Both the position numbers and the translations under genes were made by a program. Source: Coriaria nepalensis (Eukaryota > Streptophyta > Magnoliopsida > Cucurbitales > Coriariaceae). From it: a DNA stretch of 64,000 nucleotides. Below, piece by piece: positions 1 through 10,967 of this stretch. Position 1 is the stretch's first letter. Each line of letters opens with the position of its first letter. Location: NCBI GenBank assembly GCA_027186245.1, contig CP114493.1, positions 8,811,501-8,875,500 of the forward strand, written 5' to 3'. The notes beneath the pieces are model-generated. The model was not told the DNA's origin, made no database searches, and worked only from the letters and a program-made list of their open reading frames with translations.

Positions 1-80
1 AACGAAATATGAGGAAACTAGTCATTAGTTGAAGATGGTAGTACTAGCTAGGAGTTAGTTAATGAAAGAATGATTTGTAC

Positions 81-342
81 CTATGAAGTCGACAATGAGA
101 CGGCCATCGGAGTAACGACCGGCTGGCCGGTGGAAATATGACTCGCCATTGGGCGGAGGGGCTTGGCCAAACACGGCGGATAAGCCACCTGTGTCGGAAT
201 TGGAGTCGCCAAAGTTATAGATTGCCGGAAAATGACATGGCTTTGCAGTTGATGATGCCAAGCTCAAGGAGAGTGCTAGTGTTACAATGATAGTGATAGA
301 ACTTACTAAGCTGTACTGTGACACCATGAGAAAGATGGACAT
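81..342 (-). CDS. GDSL esterase/lipase, first exon (partial)
   Basis: This is the first coding exon of a secreted GDSL-family esterase/lipase; the rest lies beyond the left edge. Translation from the ATG at 342 gives a hydrophobic signal peptide (about residues 1-30). Block I, FGDSNSDTGG, follows and carries the predicted nucleophile Ser47; then comes a PNGESYFHRPAGRYSDGR stretch typical of plant GDSL enzymes of the ENOD8/alpha-fucosidase-like group. The exon ends at a GT donor (bases 80-79) after VDFI. The open frame continues upstream to a TTG, but the ATG gives a normal signal peptide and sits about 45 bases from a TATA box. Such enzymes hydrolyse ester bonds of lipids or wall acetyl groups; the substrate cannot be told. 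Family is sure, subgroup is inference. Confidence 0.88.
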
Positions 343-386
343 GCTGAAAATGTGCAATATTGCAGATGGGTAAAGGAGAATGGGTC

Positions 387-394
387 TTTATATA
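387..394 (-). promoter_or_regulatory. TATA box of the GDSL esterase gene
   Basis: The minus strand reads TATATAAA here, about 45 bases before the chosen ATG at 342. This leaves a short 5' leader and supports that start. Confidence 0.6.
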
Positions 395-900
395 GTGGGA
401 ATTCGTCAGACAGGTAAGTAATGTAAATTACGTAATGGTAAAAAAAAAAAAACGACATACAATCCAAATCTTAGTTTAGACTTCAGAGCATACTGGAAGA
501 TAAAATATGGCAGTAGGAGAGAATCTTTTTATAGTGTGGGCCCGACTACATTATTGGTAAGGGGGGCAATTTTCCTTTGGATAAGCAAACAGCCGAACAC
601 TGTCTATCGGGCCCATTTCTTGTAAGAGACGTGTTCTGTTGATCGGCTTTTCTCTCTGTGCGTTCTGACCAGATCATCCCTCTTCAGATTCTCCTCTCCC
701 ACAAGTCACAAACTTGATAGGTAGCTCTTTCTTTCTTTTTTTCAAGCTTTTAGCCTGCAGTATATGCAGAACAGTTTAAAGCAGACAAGAGCTTTAGATA
801 ATTAAAACAGTGTTTGTTTGGTTTTTTGGTTAACCTCAAAAATCTGAGTTTTAGATTAGTATTAAAATCTCATCATTTTTACTGGTTGTCGTACTAGGAG

Positions 901-973
901 GACTCCATGGCCCAATGGATAAGGCGCTGGTCTACGAAACCAGAGATTCTGGGTTCGATCCCCAGTGGAGTCG
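901..973 (+). tRNA. tRNA-Arg (anticodon ACG)
   Basis: A complete 73-nt nuclear tRNA. The acceptor stem pairs GACTCCA (901-907) with TGGAGTC (966-972), and the discriminator G is at 973. The D arm carries AATGGATAAGGC. The anticodon stem CTGGT/ACCAG encloses loop CTACGAA with anticodon ACG at 934-936. The T arm contains GGTTCGATCCC. There is no intron. T runs at 986-989 and 992-995 can stop RNA polymerase III. The first anticodon A is normally deaminated to inosine, so the tRNA would read CGU, CGC and CGA codons. Confidence 0.97.
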
Positions 974-1502
974 CTTCATTCGATATTTTACTTTTATTAT
1001 CCTGAAAAATTACGACATGTCGTCTCTACTTTACGATCCATTCCATTATTAGTTGATTAGGGGTGGATATCTACAAGTGGTAGAGCGGTTTTAGCAAAAT
1101 CTTCTGATCATCGACCAAACTACAAACATGTTTTCCCTTACCTAAAACTCAGATTTCAAAATCTGGTGGTAGTCTCCTCCTTTCTGTAATTATGACGTGA
1201 GTCCTGACAACAATTACAGTCTTTGATTGGTATTGAACAGATATATATATATAACAATGCGATTTTACAGAGGTCCAAGAAGTAAGAACAGCAGCTACCT
1301 CTATGGCTCTATTCAAGATTTCCGGTTTCAATAAATAATTCCTGCTCTAATTCCCAGAGCAACAAGATGTCAAGAACAATATGATTTAGATGATAACGAA
1401 AGACTAAAAAAGAAAAAGGCTGGGACAAAATATTATTTGCTTCCGATTGTCAAAAGTAGAAGGAATATCATGATTCAATCCTTCCGGCCTCAAAAGATGA
1501 AT

Positions 1503-4500
1503 TCACCACCGATCCCTCGATCTCGACCTGCCAAACAACATTACAAAAGATGATAAGCATCGAGAATATATCACCTGCATTTTTTCAGTCTGCTGTAACT
1601 TTCATAATGAACAGGACAGAAATTTTTTTTTTACTTGCTTTACTAGAATTTAGAAAGAGAAAAACCAGAATTTAAAAGGCATATTCTGACCTATCTGAAT
1701 CTCTGTTGCCAAGAAAACCTCTATTATTGCCACCTTGAAATCCTCTTTGGTCTTCGAAGGGCCTACTCCATGCATCTCCTAGACCACGCGATCTAGGCCT
1801 ATCCATAGGCTCGAAGCTTCTGGATTCATCAAACGACCCAGATTGAGAAGATGGTCTGTCCAGAAAACCAGTGGCCCTACCAGCTCCAGAGCTGGGCCTT
1901 TCAAATGGTTTCTGCACGAAACGAACTTTTTCATTTAGATCATGGCTCAGAATCTCTAGTTCTCTTTCTTTCAGAACAATTATGTCATGTAGATTAGGTT
2001 GATCTCCAGCTGACTCCGATACAGGTCCCTTGTTTGCAGCTTCTTTCTCAAGCTCTTCCGTTAAATTATCTATTTCTTGTTTCAAAATCTTTTCCTCCTC
2101 TGCTTCCGGCCTGAAAATATATTATTTTCTTTCGGTGGTCAAGAGCACATAAAGAGAGATTTAAGAACCAAGTGCTCTTATAAAGGAAAGTTAATATTGA
2201 AAATGTTACATTTGCATACGCTAAGAAAAGCACTTAAACAAAGGGAAATGAACTCAAAAGATAGTAAAGATATTAACTCTAGGGAATTGATTAATAAGTA
2301 AACAAGAAACTTAGCATCATGTGCCAATTTGCTAAGGCAGTTCTATCAAGGGGATGATTCTGCATTACTCAATCGGGTACTAGTATTACTTAAATGGGGA
2401 AAACCCCATATGTTATCCTATTAAGTTTACTCTGTATCAATCCTACCAGATGCATCTCAAGAATTTTATGAGATGATTTTTTTCAAAATTATTGTTCACC
2501 ATCAAAAGATGCCTAAATAAATTTAAAGCAACCCAAAGCTAAGTTGAATTCCACTCATGCTGATCAATGAGGTTAAGAGGTCCACTTCATATTGATGACA
2601 GATAACAGTTCATTTCATTGTATACGTCACCGGTAATGCCAAAATTGTGTGTGAATTGTTGGTTGCACCTAATATTAATTGCTTTTAGAAGCTATTTATG
2701 GGTTTCTAAAACTGACACCACCTAAAATTATTCTGTTGTTTTTAGCAGGGTAGAAGGGGAAGTGAGAAAATATCTTGCGAAGTAATTTTGCATAATAAAA
2801 AATGACAGAATTATGACGAATTGGACCTAAGATCTTCAACTAAATCAACATTATCCAATAACTTCAGATTTTAAAATTTATGTTCTGTTAGACATTTCAA
2901 CACGAAACATATCACAACTATGGAAAATGCCACTTTGGGAAAATGAGTATTGATGCTGACTTGATACTCCTTGAAGTAAGGCAAGTACCAAACCAATATG
3001 ATTTTTCAGCACCAATGCATATGTCAGACAGTCAGTTATGTGCAAGTGAGGACAATGACAAGCAGATATTAGAAACTATTTTTAAGGTTATAATGTGTAT
3101 ATGTACAATGTAGAGCAGCTACTTGAAAGCTTGAGAAGATGCTTGGCTAAATGTCTTTGCATTGAAATCTTGCATCTTATTCCAGATCATCATCATAACC
3201 AAAGAAACTACACATCACATTCATGTTCAGTGACAGCTGATATATAAGGTTCACCATATTGTGAGTTATACGTTATAGCAAAAGCAACTCAGAAATATCC
3301 TAGTTATCATAACCCTGGTGGTAGCCAGTCAGTCCCCATTATTAACCGTGTCCACAAATAAATGGAAAGGACATTTATCATGACATTGTAATAAATCTTA
3401 CTAATGCCAGCACTAAGGGTTTTGTCATTGATACCCAATAAGATATTGTGCTTAAGCAGATGGAATGTATTCAGGTAATTACCATCTCATAAGAATCAGG
3501 AATACTTGATACCATAATTTTATGTGTAAGCATTCACGAACTGTCAATAGAGGATCATTAACGATATGCAGAGAGAGAGAGAAAGTCTGAAAATGCGCAA
3601 ATGAAAAAGATACAAAAAATGCTAGAAGCACCTGTAAACACCTCGACGCTCGAGTTGTTGATCAATCTTTCGCCAATCCTTGCCTTTCTCCTCCAGCAAA
3701 ACTTCTCTAGGTTTGGCATCCCCAAATGGATTGATCTTTGGCCTTGTCGGCCTCACCACATTTTCTAACCCCTGCAAGCCTTGAGTCACAGACCGGCTTG
3801 ACTGCGCACTGGATGGCCTGCTTGAATGAGAGCTAGTAGGCCTACTCGTCTTTTTGGCCTCAATTTCTAAGTCCAGTTTTTTCCAATCCAACCCCTTCTC
3901 AGCCAGAACTTCTTCCCTAGGCTTTGCAGCCCCAAATGGATTAGGCTTGTTCGATTTCACCTTTTGCTCAGATTCATTCTGACCCACATTGCCTTTTGGA
4001 GGATCCAAAATCAATCTCGGCCTTTCACGTTCATCCTCACGGGATCCTCCTCCTCCTCTACTCCAACGATCAGGCTCAGCAGAATCACGAAAACCAGAAC
4101 CAAATGTGGAAGATCTAGTAGGAGGAGGAGGTTTTTTCCCATTAGCCCAATTGTCAACCTCATCAGCCCTAGAAAAGCCTCCTCCTCCTCCTCCACCGCC
4201 CATACCACCACCACCAAGCGATCCATAACGATTTTGACGACCAGAATCAAAAGCAGGGAGAGATTTCTTCGCCACTGCCCAGTTATCAACCTCATCCGCC
4301 CTAGAAGGTTGATCAAAATCAGAAACCCTAGAAGGAGGACCTCCACGTTCATCGTCAAATCCACCGTAGGATCTTCTTCCACCTCCGCCCCAAGACCCAC
4401 CGCTCTCTTCACGGTCCCTCATACGGCCCTGAGACGGACCTGAACGCCCTCCATATGATGAAAATCCACCTCCTAGTCGATTATACTGCATTTCCTCTGC

Positions 4501-4791
4501 GGACCTTTCCTTCGGACCTGTCGGAAGGCGGAGCATCTCCTCCGTCGTCAAGCCTTTGTTCTCATTGATAAGACTTCCGGCGCTAGAATTCTTATAGCTT
4601 CCCATCGTAAACTCCGACAGCGTCATTTTCTTCTTCTTAGGTTTCGCGCTCACAGCGGCTTCCTTAAGACTCGGAAAGCTCTGAGACTCAACTTGTGAAG
4701 CCGCCACCGCCGCTGCTGCCTCACGTTCTTCTTCTTCTGCTCGCTCCGCCTCCGCCGCCCAAGCTCCGATACCACTCCATGGCTTCGACAT
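1503..4791 (-). CDS. eIF4B: Eukaryotic translation initiation factor 4B (plant eIF4B)
   Basis: Coding exons 4791-3632, 2110-1691 and 1527-1503 join in frame to about 534 residues. The N-terminus starts MSKPWSGIGAWA, followed by an acidic/Ala-rich stretch and KPKKKKMTLSEF. The plant eIF4B signature GLTTEEMLRLPTGPKERS follows. Gly-rich, RGG-like runs come next, then two copies of the NPFG-AKPREVLLEEKG type motif and an acidic coiled region in exon 2. eIF4B is a cytosolic RNA-binding protein that helps eIF4A/eIF4F unwind mRNA leaders. The first join (TAC-AG to G-CCG) restores a continuous frame across a 1.5 kb intron. The last coding exon is only 25 bases and ends SRSRDRW; if that intron is retained the protein ends SEYAF instead. 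Length is close to the Arabidopsis proteins as I recall them. Confidence 0.92.
2111..3631 (-). other. Large intron 1 of eIF4B
   Basis: A 1521-base AT-rich intron with a GT donor at 3631-3630 and a TTTTCAG acceptor at 2112-2111. I see no conserved coding, RNA-gene or repeat structure in it. Confidence 0.8.
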
Positions 4792-4997
4792 TCTCAGCTT
4801 TTTTTGGTTTTCTCAGCTTCAAGATCTAAAAGAAATGCAGAAAAATGGAAATGTGCGAAAAGGAAGGAACAGAGATCCGATTGGTAGATAAATTCGGATC
4901 TTTCGATGTGAACCGGGGATCCGTTAATGGAGCCGGAGCTCAATGAACATGCAAACGGAGGTGAGTGGGGGAGTTGCGGTTGATCGAGAGAGAGAGA

Positions 4998-5011
4998 GGA
5001 AGTTGTGTGTT

Positions 5012-5043
<32 letters not shown>

Positions 5044-5045
5044 TT
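4998..5045 (+). repeat. Poly-T tract upstream of eIF4B
   Basis: A nearly pure T run (poly-A on the coding strand) interrupted by single G/C bases, about 210-250 bases upstream of the eIF4B ATG. It is preceded by a short GA run near 4986. A single TGGGCC element lies at 5132-5137. Confidence 0.7.
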
Positions 5046-5475
5046 GTAGCTTTTTACACACTTACAGTGGGGTTACATGGATTTAAAACCGTGCGATTGG
5101 ATGACTCTTTTTAGACTCGAATCTTGTCGGATGGGCCAGGTTGCATCAGATGCATACCTTTTTCACGTGTGATATATATGCCGTTTGATCGCAGTAATTG
5201 TTGATTTATTTTTGTAATCAACAGAAAATACGGTTCAGATAACGTTCAAATATTGATACACTTCAATACATATCACATCATATATGATTGCGTAGTCCCT
5301 ATTTATAAGTTACGAGATTTAAGTGCATCTCATCTCATCTCATTTATTGAATTTACTTGCAACTAAAATTTGGAGGGTTCTAATAAATTACCTCTAATTT
5401 AAAATCTACATTTTGTACGTATCTCGACGAGACCTTACACCTATCACCTTTTAACTGTTATAATTCATACAGAAG

Positions 5476-5985
5476 TTGGTACATAGTAGTGAAAAAGAAG
5501 AGATGATAATGAGTTCTACCTATAGACTGCTAGGCCAAAAGGAATTGATTAACATTTACACACAAGTACAGAATCTGTTGGAACAAATTCGAGCACCAAT
5601 CATTTGGCCTGGGTTCCATGTTCACTACAAGCAAGGGAGACGATATAATGCAGGCCCGAGCAGCAGCCGCTAGAGAACGGATAAATAGAGAGATATAGCA
5701 GTTATATCACGAGGTAGCTCTATATTAATAACAAGGCAATGTGATTGCAATAGCAACTGCTAAACTTTCATGTCAAGTTCACTGTCAAATAGCACCTCCT
5801 ATGAACAATTGAATGAGAAATTACCTTCACAAAACAGCCTGCCTGGTCAAGGATTTGCGGAAGCATCTTGCAATATGAATTCAGTTCCTAGTGAACTGAT
5901 AAGTTTGCATCCACCTCTCCCCATATTGAGTGCCTCATCTGCCATAGCAAATCAAACAGTAAGTACGGATTTTTTGAGACTATAA
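5476..5985 (+). other. Unrecognised exon-like ORFs, possibly a gene relic
   Basis: Two short open frames (5476-5673 and 5770-5985) look more protein-like than the surrounding AT-rich DNA. The first holds LLEQIRAPIIWPGFHVHYKQ. Another frame from 5649 reads MQARAAAARERINREI and then meets stops. The second reads SYEQLNEKLPSQNSLPGQG and has an ACA|GTAAGT donor-like site at 5957-5962. The stops and lack of a joining frame suggest a decayed gene, or exons whose partners I cannot find. I do not recognise the family. No conclusion on function is possible. Confidence 0.3.
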
Positions 5986-6217
5986 AATTAAAACTCAACC
6001 AATGCAGTAGCTTTATGAATTAGAATGAGCAAGAAAATCAATTTTCTTTAATATGAAAATCCGTTTTCATAAATAGCTTTCACAGCACAGTTTTGAAGTA
6101 AATGCAGAGCAATTGTTGAAAATGGAGAAATGCAGAGAAAACAAATGGCTGAATCACCTGAGCTTCTGTTGCATAAATGCTATCGTTCAGTGAGCACCAG
6201 AGAAGAGAAAAGGCTTT

Positions 6218-6907
6218 TTAAGGCAGATTCATCGCCTCTTTCTCAGCAACTAAAGCCTTAGTCCTCTTCTGCATGCTAATCAAAACGTTATGCCAAGTAT
6301 TCACTCTCGACTGAGCCTTACCGTGTAATCCTATATTCATAGCCTCCAAATCCTCCTTCTTCACCTCCAAAACCTCATCCGGCTCGGCGCAATCCAGCAT
6401 CCAGATCAGGCACGAGCAAAATCCCTTCGTAATTTCAGAATCGCTGTCTGCTTTAAATCGCATCCGTCCGGATTCGTCCATTTTCGCATCTAACCAGACC
6501 TGCGTAGTGCAGCCTGCAACTCTGTTCTCCGGAACCCTAGCCGAGTCGTCCAATGGAGAGAGGAGCGCGGCGTAATGCAGAAGCCGCTTCACGCGGTCAA
6601 TAGGCTCGGAGAGAGACTTGAATTCGAAAACGAGCCGTTGAAGCTTATCGGAAACGAGATCGGACGTAGTCTCTAAGGAGATAACAGTGGCTGCCACGAA
6701 CGAAACCGGAAATATATGCATTCGTGGAGTCAATTTCGTCGACAAATTGGTGTTTAAACCAGACGTCTGAATGCATTTCGGGAATTTGAGCGGGAAATGT
6801 GCATCGCGTCTTACGTTGAGATTCAATTTATTCTTCTTGGAATTGAGATTGCATTGGTTTGACAGTTTCGTCGACGAACGGGAAGTTGTAATGGATGTGC
6901 AGTTCAT
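6218..6907 (-). CDS. SUFE2: SufE-like protein, chloroplastic (SUFE2-like)
   Basis: Single exon, 229 residues. SufE proteins accept sulfur from the cysteine desulfurase NifS/SufS and stimulate it for Fe-S cluster assembly in plastids. The first 75 or so residues are Ser/Asn/Lys-rich with few acids, like a transit peptide. The SufE domain follows (about 87-222), with FKSLSEPIDRVKRLLHYA, then RVAGCTTQVW. Cys133 in that motif matches the sulfur-accepting cysteine of the family, and GFCSCLIWML follows. There is no BolA or NadA fusion, so the domain layout matches the stand-alone SUFE2 type rather than SUFE1 or SUFE3. The ATG at 6907 is the first in frame. The gene points away from a TGGGCY-rich promoter region at 7160-7345. 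Confidence 0.9.
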   Translation of the reverse strand: MNCTSITTSRSSTKLSNQCNLNSKKNKLNLNVRRDAHFPLKFPKCIQTSGLNTNLSTKLTPRMHIFPVSFVAATVISLETTSDLVSDKLQRLVFEFKSLSEPIDRVKRLLHYAALLSPLDDSARVPENRVAGCTTQVWLDAKMDESGRMRFKADSDSEITKGFCSCLIWMLDCAEPDEVLEVKKEDLEAMNIGLHGKAQSRVNTWHNVLISMQKRTKALVAEKEAMNLP

Positions 6908-7010
6908 GTTTGGATAGAAAGAAACGGCAAGAAAATTGTCAAGCTAATAAAGAAAATGCTGGAAAATATACTGTCGAAAAAGGATTGTGAAGAATAGAAA
7001 GAAAGTTAGA

Positions 7011-7013
<3 letters not shown>

Positions 7014-7043
<30 letters not shown>
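7014..7043 (+). repeat. (GA)n microsatellite in the SufE-like leader
   Basis: About 30 bases of uninterrupted GA dinucleotides, 110-135 bases upstream of the SufE-like ATG. On the transcribed strand this is a CT-rich leader or core-promoter tract, common in plant promoters. Confidence 0.85.
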
Positions 7044-7045
<2 letters not shown>

Positions 7046-7163
7046 GCGAGTAAAAAAACTGGAGATCCTTAAACTTCGTCTCTCCCTGTCTCTGCGTTTG
7101 TGTGGGAGAAAAGCTCGAGTCGACGCGAGATATAATTAGCAGAAGACTGCAGATTTTTCTTTT

Positions 7164-7341
7164 TGGGCCAAACCGGAAGACACAAGATCGGAGAGGAGAG
7201 AGAGAGAATATTGGGCTTTTCTTACATACATAGATGAACGGCCCAAATTTGAAACCACGAGAATACGCGCCATGACTCTAAACTTAGCCCAAACTTGAAG
7301 CCCATAATAGTGGGCTAATTCTTACATCGATGAACGGCCCA
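7164..7341. promoter_or_regulatory. Cluster of TGGGCY (site II) elements upstream of SufE-like gene
   Basis: Seven TGGGCC/TGGGCT or reverse motifs lie at 7164, 7212, 7240, 7286, 7299, 7311 and 7336. Site II elements are bound by TCP factors and drive housekeeping and organelle-biogenesis genes in plants. Part of the cluster is a direct repeat: GATGAACGGCCCAAA occurs at 7233-7247 and again at 7329-7343. Confidence 0.55.
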
Positions 7342-7515
7342 AAAATAGAACACTATGTCAGTATCTGACAATTTATTAGTGGACGTATTTATGAAAGACG
7401 CGTAGAATTTCTCCGACTGAGATGTGGTTTTGGCTATTCTTCGTTGTTAAGTTTTTTTCTTTTAACTAACCAGGTTTTTTTAAAAATTCAAAATAAAAGA
7501 GGGAATTCAGTTAAC

Positions 7516-7607
7516 GGTCGGTTAATATAAGTGCGGTTAACCGTATTTTTATGACCGGTCGGTTAGTCGACTGGTTAATTTTCTGTTTTAAGGTAAATTA
7601 ACCGACC
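7516..7607. repeat. Inverted repeat with GGTCGGTTAAT arms (MITE-like)
   Basis: GGTCGGTTAAT at 7516-7526 is exactly complemented by ATTAACCGACC at 7597-7607. The space between holds further GGTTAACC and ACCGGTCGGTTAG palindromic pieces, so the segment could fold into a hairpin. No coding capacity. It may be a small non-autonomous DNA element, but I see no target-site duplication. Confidence 0.45.
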
Positions 7608-7799
7608 TTTTCAGGATTTTTCGGATAATTGGTCAGCATGATCTCATCCCTATAAACAACGTAAATTAGCATACAAACACGGATAGACAAAAGAAGCGGG
7701 TAATGATCTTATTAACACAATCGAACTCAGACCGGAGCACAGCAAATGGCATCATAACAAAGAAAGGGACAAGAAAAAACTGTAATAATACTTGCATTA

Positions 7800-10700
7800 C
7801 TAATCAAAGGTTAGAACTAATAAAGCACAGCCGTGTGCTTCTACAGCAGTCAAGAATGACCCATAAGGTCCCCCGCCATATTCTGCTCCACTCCATACTT
7901 CTCTAATTTTAGAGGGAGTCTTATTCAAGTAAACTGGAAGTACCTTCCCGATATCCGATATACTCACCGATATAGTCGTCGTGTTCAAGTTCAAATTGAA
8001 TAAAGCAACATATAATTCTCCTAAGTAAAAAAACAAATTAAATGTGAGAATGTAAATCGTTTTTTTTTTTTGTTTCTTTCTTTAAGCAACATATAATTCT
8101 TTCTTCCTCCTAAGTAAAAAAACTCATCTGAACTAAGTTTTCGGAGAGGAGAGGCATCCAAGCAAAGCTCGGTTTTATTCAATCTGGATTCAAGTAGTTT
8201 CCATTGATGTTCCTTTTCACCTCTACACCACAATAGAAGACATAGTTAACATAAAAGAATAGTACAAGAGAGCTGATGATAATTGAAAAGTATAAAAAAT
8301 GATGATGAAAAGATTAAAAAAAGTACTTACAGTTCGAGAATAGATTCTCTCTTGTACAGACAAAAAGGGGCTTGATATTTGCTTCTTGACTTTTCTCTCC
8401 AGCAGATTCTTCTTCTAAGACTACTTCGATCTCTAGTCTCAACCCAACCAATTGCTTTAGAATCAGTGCACCTACTAGTTAGACCGAGTATAGATTTTGA
8501 AACCAATTTCCTTACACCTGATAGAATTTTTCGGGATTTACGGGTGAAGATCTGCTCTATGTTCTCAACATCATTTGAACTAGCACTACTACTACTAGTA
8601 CTGATAGTACTATTAACATATGGAAACTGCAAAAGAACAATGAAGTAATAAGTAATTATTATGCTTCTTAAAGATTTTAACTTCCTAAGGTATAGCAAGT
8701 GAACATGCCTCCACATTATTTGTACTAAGGGAGTTGATGTCAAGTAGAGTTGACTGGCTGATGATGTTATATGTGGGATCGTCGAGCTTTCTCAAATCTC
8801 CTCCAAACATTAGAGGAGACTTGGCCATAGCCCATAGAGTCATCTGCAAAATACCAAGTAGATAAATCATCAGCGAAAACAAATACAAAACCGGACATGT
8901 GTTTTTCTCTCTTTTTTATTTTTTTGTTGTATAGAGTATAGACAATTAGGCATACATACCTGAGTTCTCTGTTCATCTAGATTTAGGTTAGAAAATCTAT
9001 GGGGGCCGTCATTACAACCTAATGTTTAAAAGAAAATACAAAAAAAAAAAAAAGAAGCTGAAATGAACCGATAATTACATTACAACTTGACGAAAAAGAA
9101 GAAAAATAAATTAAAATCAATTTTACCTGGATCAGTTAGCCATCCGAGGGGCAGCATGTCCAAGTTAGGCCATGAATTTCCGCACAAGTCAGGTCCTCCA
9201 ATCATTTTGGCAGCAGAAAGATCCGTATCAATCAGTAAAAAAAAACAGAGCATATAATGTGACACCAGTATAGAAACAACATATTCAAATAGAAATGAAG
9301 TAATTAACAAGTACTCTTTTCTTTTTTTTTTGGTTACCTTGTGACATCGAAATGGGACACAACATCTTGCCAAGAATCCCAGTCATCCCCCGTAATCCGA
9401 TACATGTTGGCTAGTCCAGTCACGGCATTTGCCATGCCTGGTGTCACACTAGTTCCAGGAGACAGAGAATACACTATTGGACGTTGTAGTTGCTTCAGTA
9501 TCTTTACAGTATATAGTGGTCCACATCTTATGTAAAAGTAAAACCGTTCATGTAACATTATGCATATGAATAGAGAAGAATTAAAAATTGTACCTCAGAC
9601 ACCACGGTTATTTCATTGATGTCCAAATCATCTCCAATACACAGTCATGTTTCACTACAAAGGTAAGAAAAAAGTAAACAATAGTTTAATATGAACCCAA
9701 AAACGAATTGCTATTCTTTATTTTTCAAGTTGAGATCATTACCAAAATCGACACCCCAGTCAGCATATTGTTGATGAAGTGACCTCAAGAAGGCTTTGCC
9801 GGCTCCTAACACAGTATTCACACTCATAAAACCGTGGCATCCATCCGCAAGGTTTGTCCGTAATTCCAATATCTTTTGCATACCACTTTCTTCCCATTTC
9901 TTCATAAACAGCTCCCTAAAGAAAACCAGAAAAAGTGAAATATCAATAGTACCAAAGCCAATTCTTTGCTTTGATTTTGTACTAGGTAAGAGTTTTGAAA
10001 ATTCACCGTAGTGATATCTAAGATGGGAGTATTATCCATTTACGGCTTGCGTACTTATTCCTCTCATGATATGAATTCCAAATTTTAAGCCCATATCATG
10101 CACTTTCTTGGCTATATCTGTGAACCCTTTTCCCCCTTGAGAGGAAGGCCAGCGTGAGGGATCGGGTACCATTCTCCCCCATTCATCGATAGCGTCATAT
10201 CCAAGAGAATCCAAGTATGCACCTGGTACCTTCCTTCTATACCAGAGGAAATCCACCACAGCATACTGCAATAAAAAAAAAAAGGAATTCCCATGAGAAT
10301 AAAGCTTGTTCATCACATGTTTCTACAATCTAATGGTGTTAAGATTTGATAGAAAACTTAAGCAATTGATTAAACAAAACTCAATTTTTTATACCTCGTA
10401 TCCATGAGGAAGAAGCTTCTGAGAAACAATTTCGGCATTATACAAGAACTCCTCTTCGGAAATGATCCAGGAAAAAGAATCATAGGAATTCCAACCTCTA
10501 GGTGGGAGAACTGCACATTGTACGTCTCGGCCTACAGATAATACTCTGATTATAGATTAATGATTTTACTCTTGCATAAATCTCGTAACGTTAAGAAAAT
10601 CAAACATGAAACGTCATTTTTTTTTTCATTCATTTTCTAATTACTAACTGAGATGGGAAAAACCAGAGCTGATGTTATGAATCTTAGAATCTACCATGGA

Positions 10701-10967
10701 AGGTCAACTCAGAGCTCACAAACAAGTAAAAGGCACAACTGTTTGGGTTTTTTTCATTTTTTTCTAATGAGAATTAGATTAATTTGGGATTCTGGGTAAC
10801 CGATCAAATCTGAAAATTGAAGCAATCGGCGAACTGGGTTCTATCAACACACGCTTTCTCTACTCTATAAAGCGATAAAATTTTCAGAAAAATAATACGA
10901 GGGGGTACCTATGAGAAAGAAGACGGAAGCAGAAGCAGAGAATGATGGTCAAGACGAAGAACTTCAT
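7800..10967 (-). pseudogene. Alpha-galactosidase-like (GH27/melibiase) pseudogene
   Basis: Exons still read as a plant melibiase-family protein. A signal peptide starts at the ATG at 10967. PPRGWNSYDSF lies near 10.5 kb and LWYRRKVPGAYLDSLGYD near 10.23 kb. GFMSVNTVLGAGKAFLRSL is near 9.8 kb and YSLSPGTSVTP near 9.45 kb. DMLPLGWLTDPG is near 9.15 kb, MAKSPLMFGGDLRKLD near 8.8 kb, and a C-terminal EVWSG...GCALLVL at 7.8-7.9 kb. At least three frame breaks are visible: an extra base near 10036 after STQAVN, two bases missing near 9833 before GFMSVN, and one T missing near 9635 just after the VKHDC motif that should hold the nucleophile Asp. A stretch near 8.0-8.1 kb is locally duplicated. Splice sites largely survive, so decay is recent. 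Confidence 0.82.
8009..8121. repeat. Local direct duplication inside the melibiase relic
   Basis: AAGCAACATATAATTCT followed by CCTAAGTAAAAAAAC occurs near 8004-8034 and again near 8084-8121. The second copy has about eight extra bases in the middle. The period is about 80 bases. The two copies sit where the C-terminal exon should begin. Confidence 0.6.

Noticed and set aside
3964..4443. Overlapping long frames on both strands inside eIF4B exon 1 (also 3989-4228 and 4011-4412)
   Set aside because: They are out-of-frame shadows of the Gly/Arg-rich eIF4B exon; their low-complexity Ser/Arg/Pro or Leu/Val runs show this.
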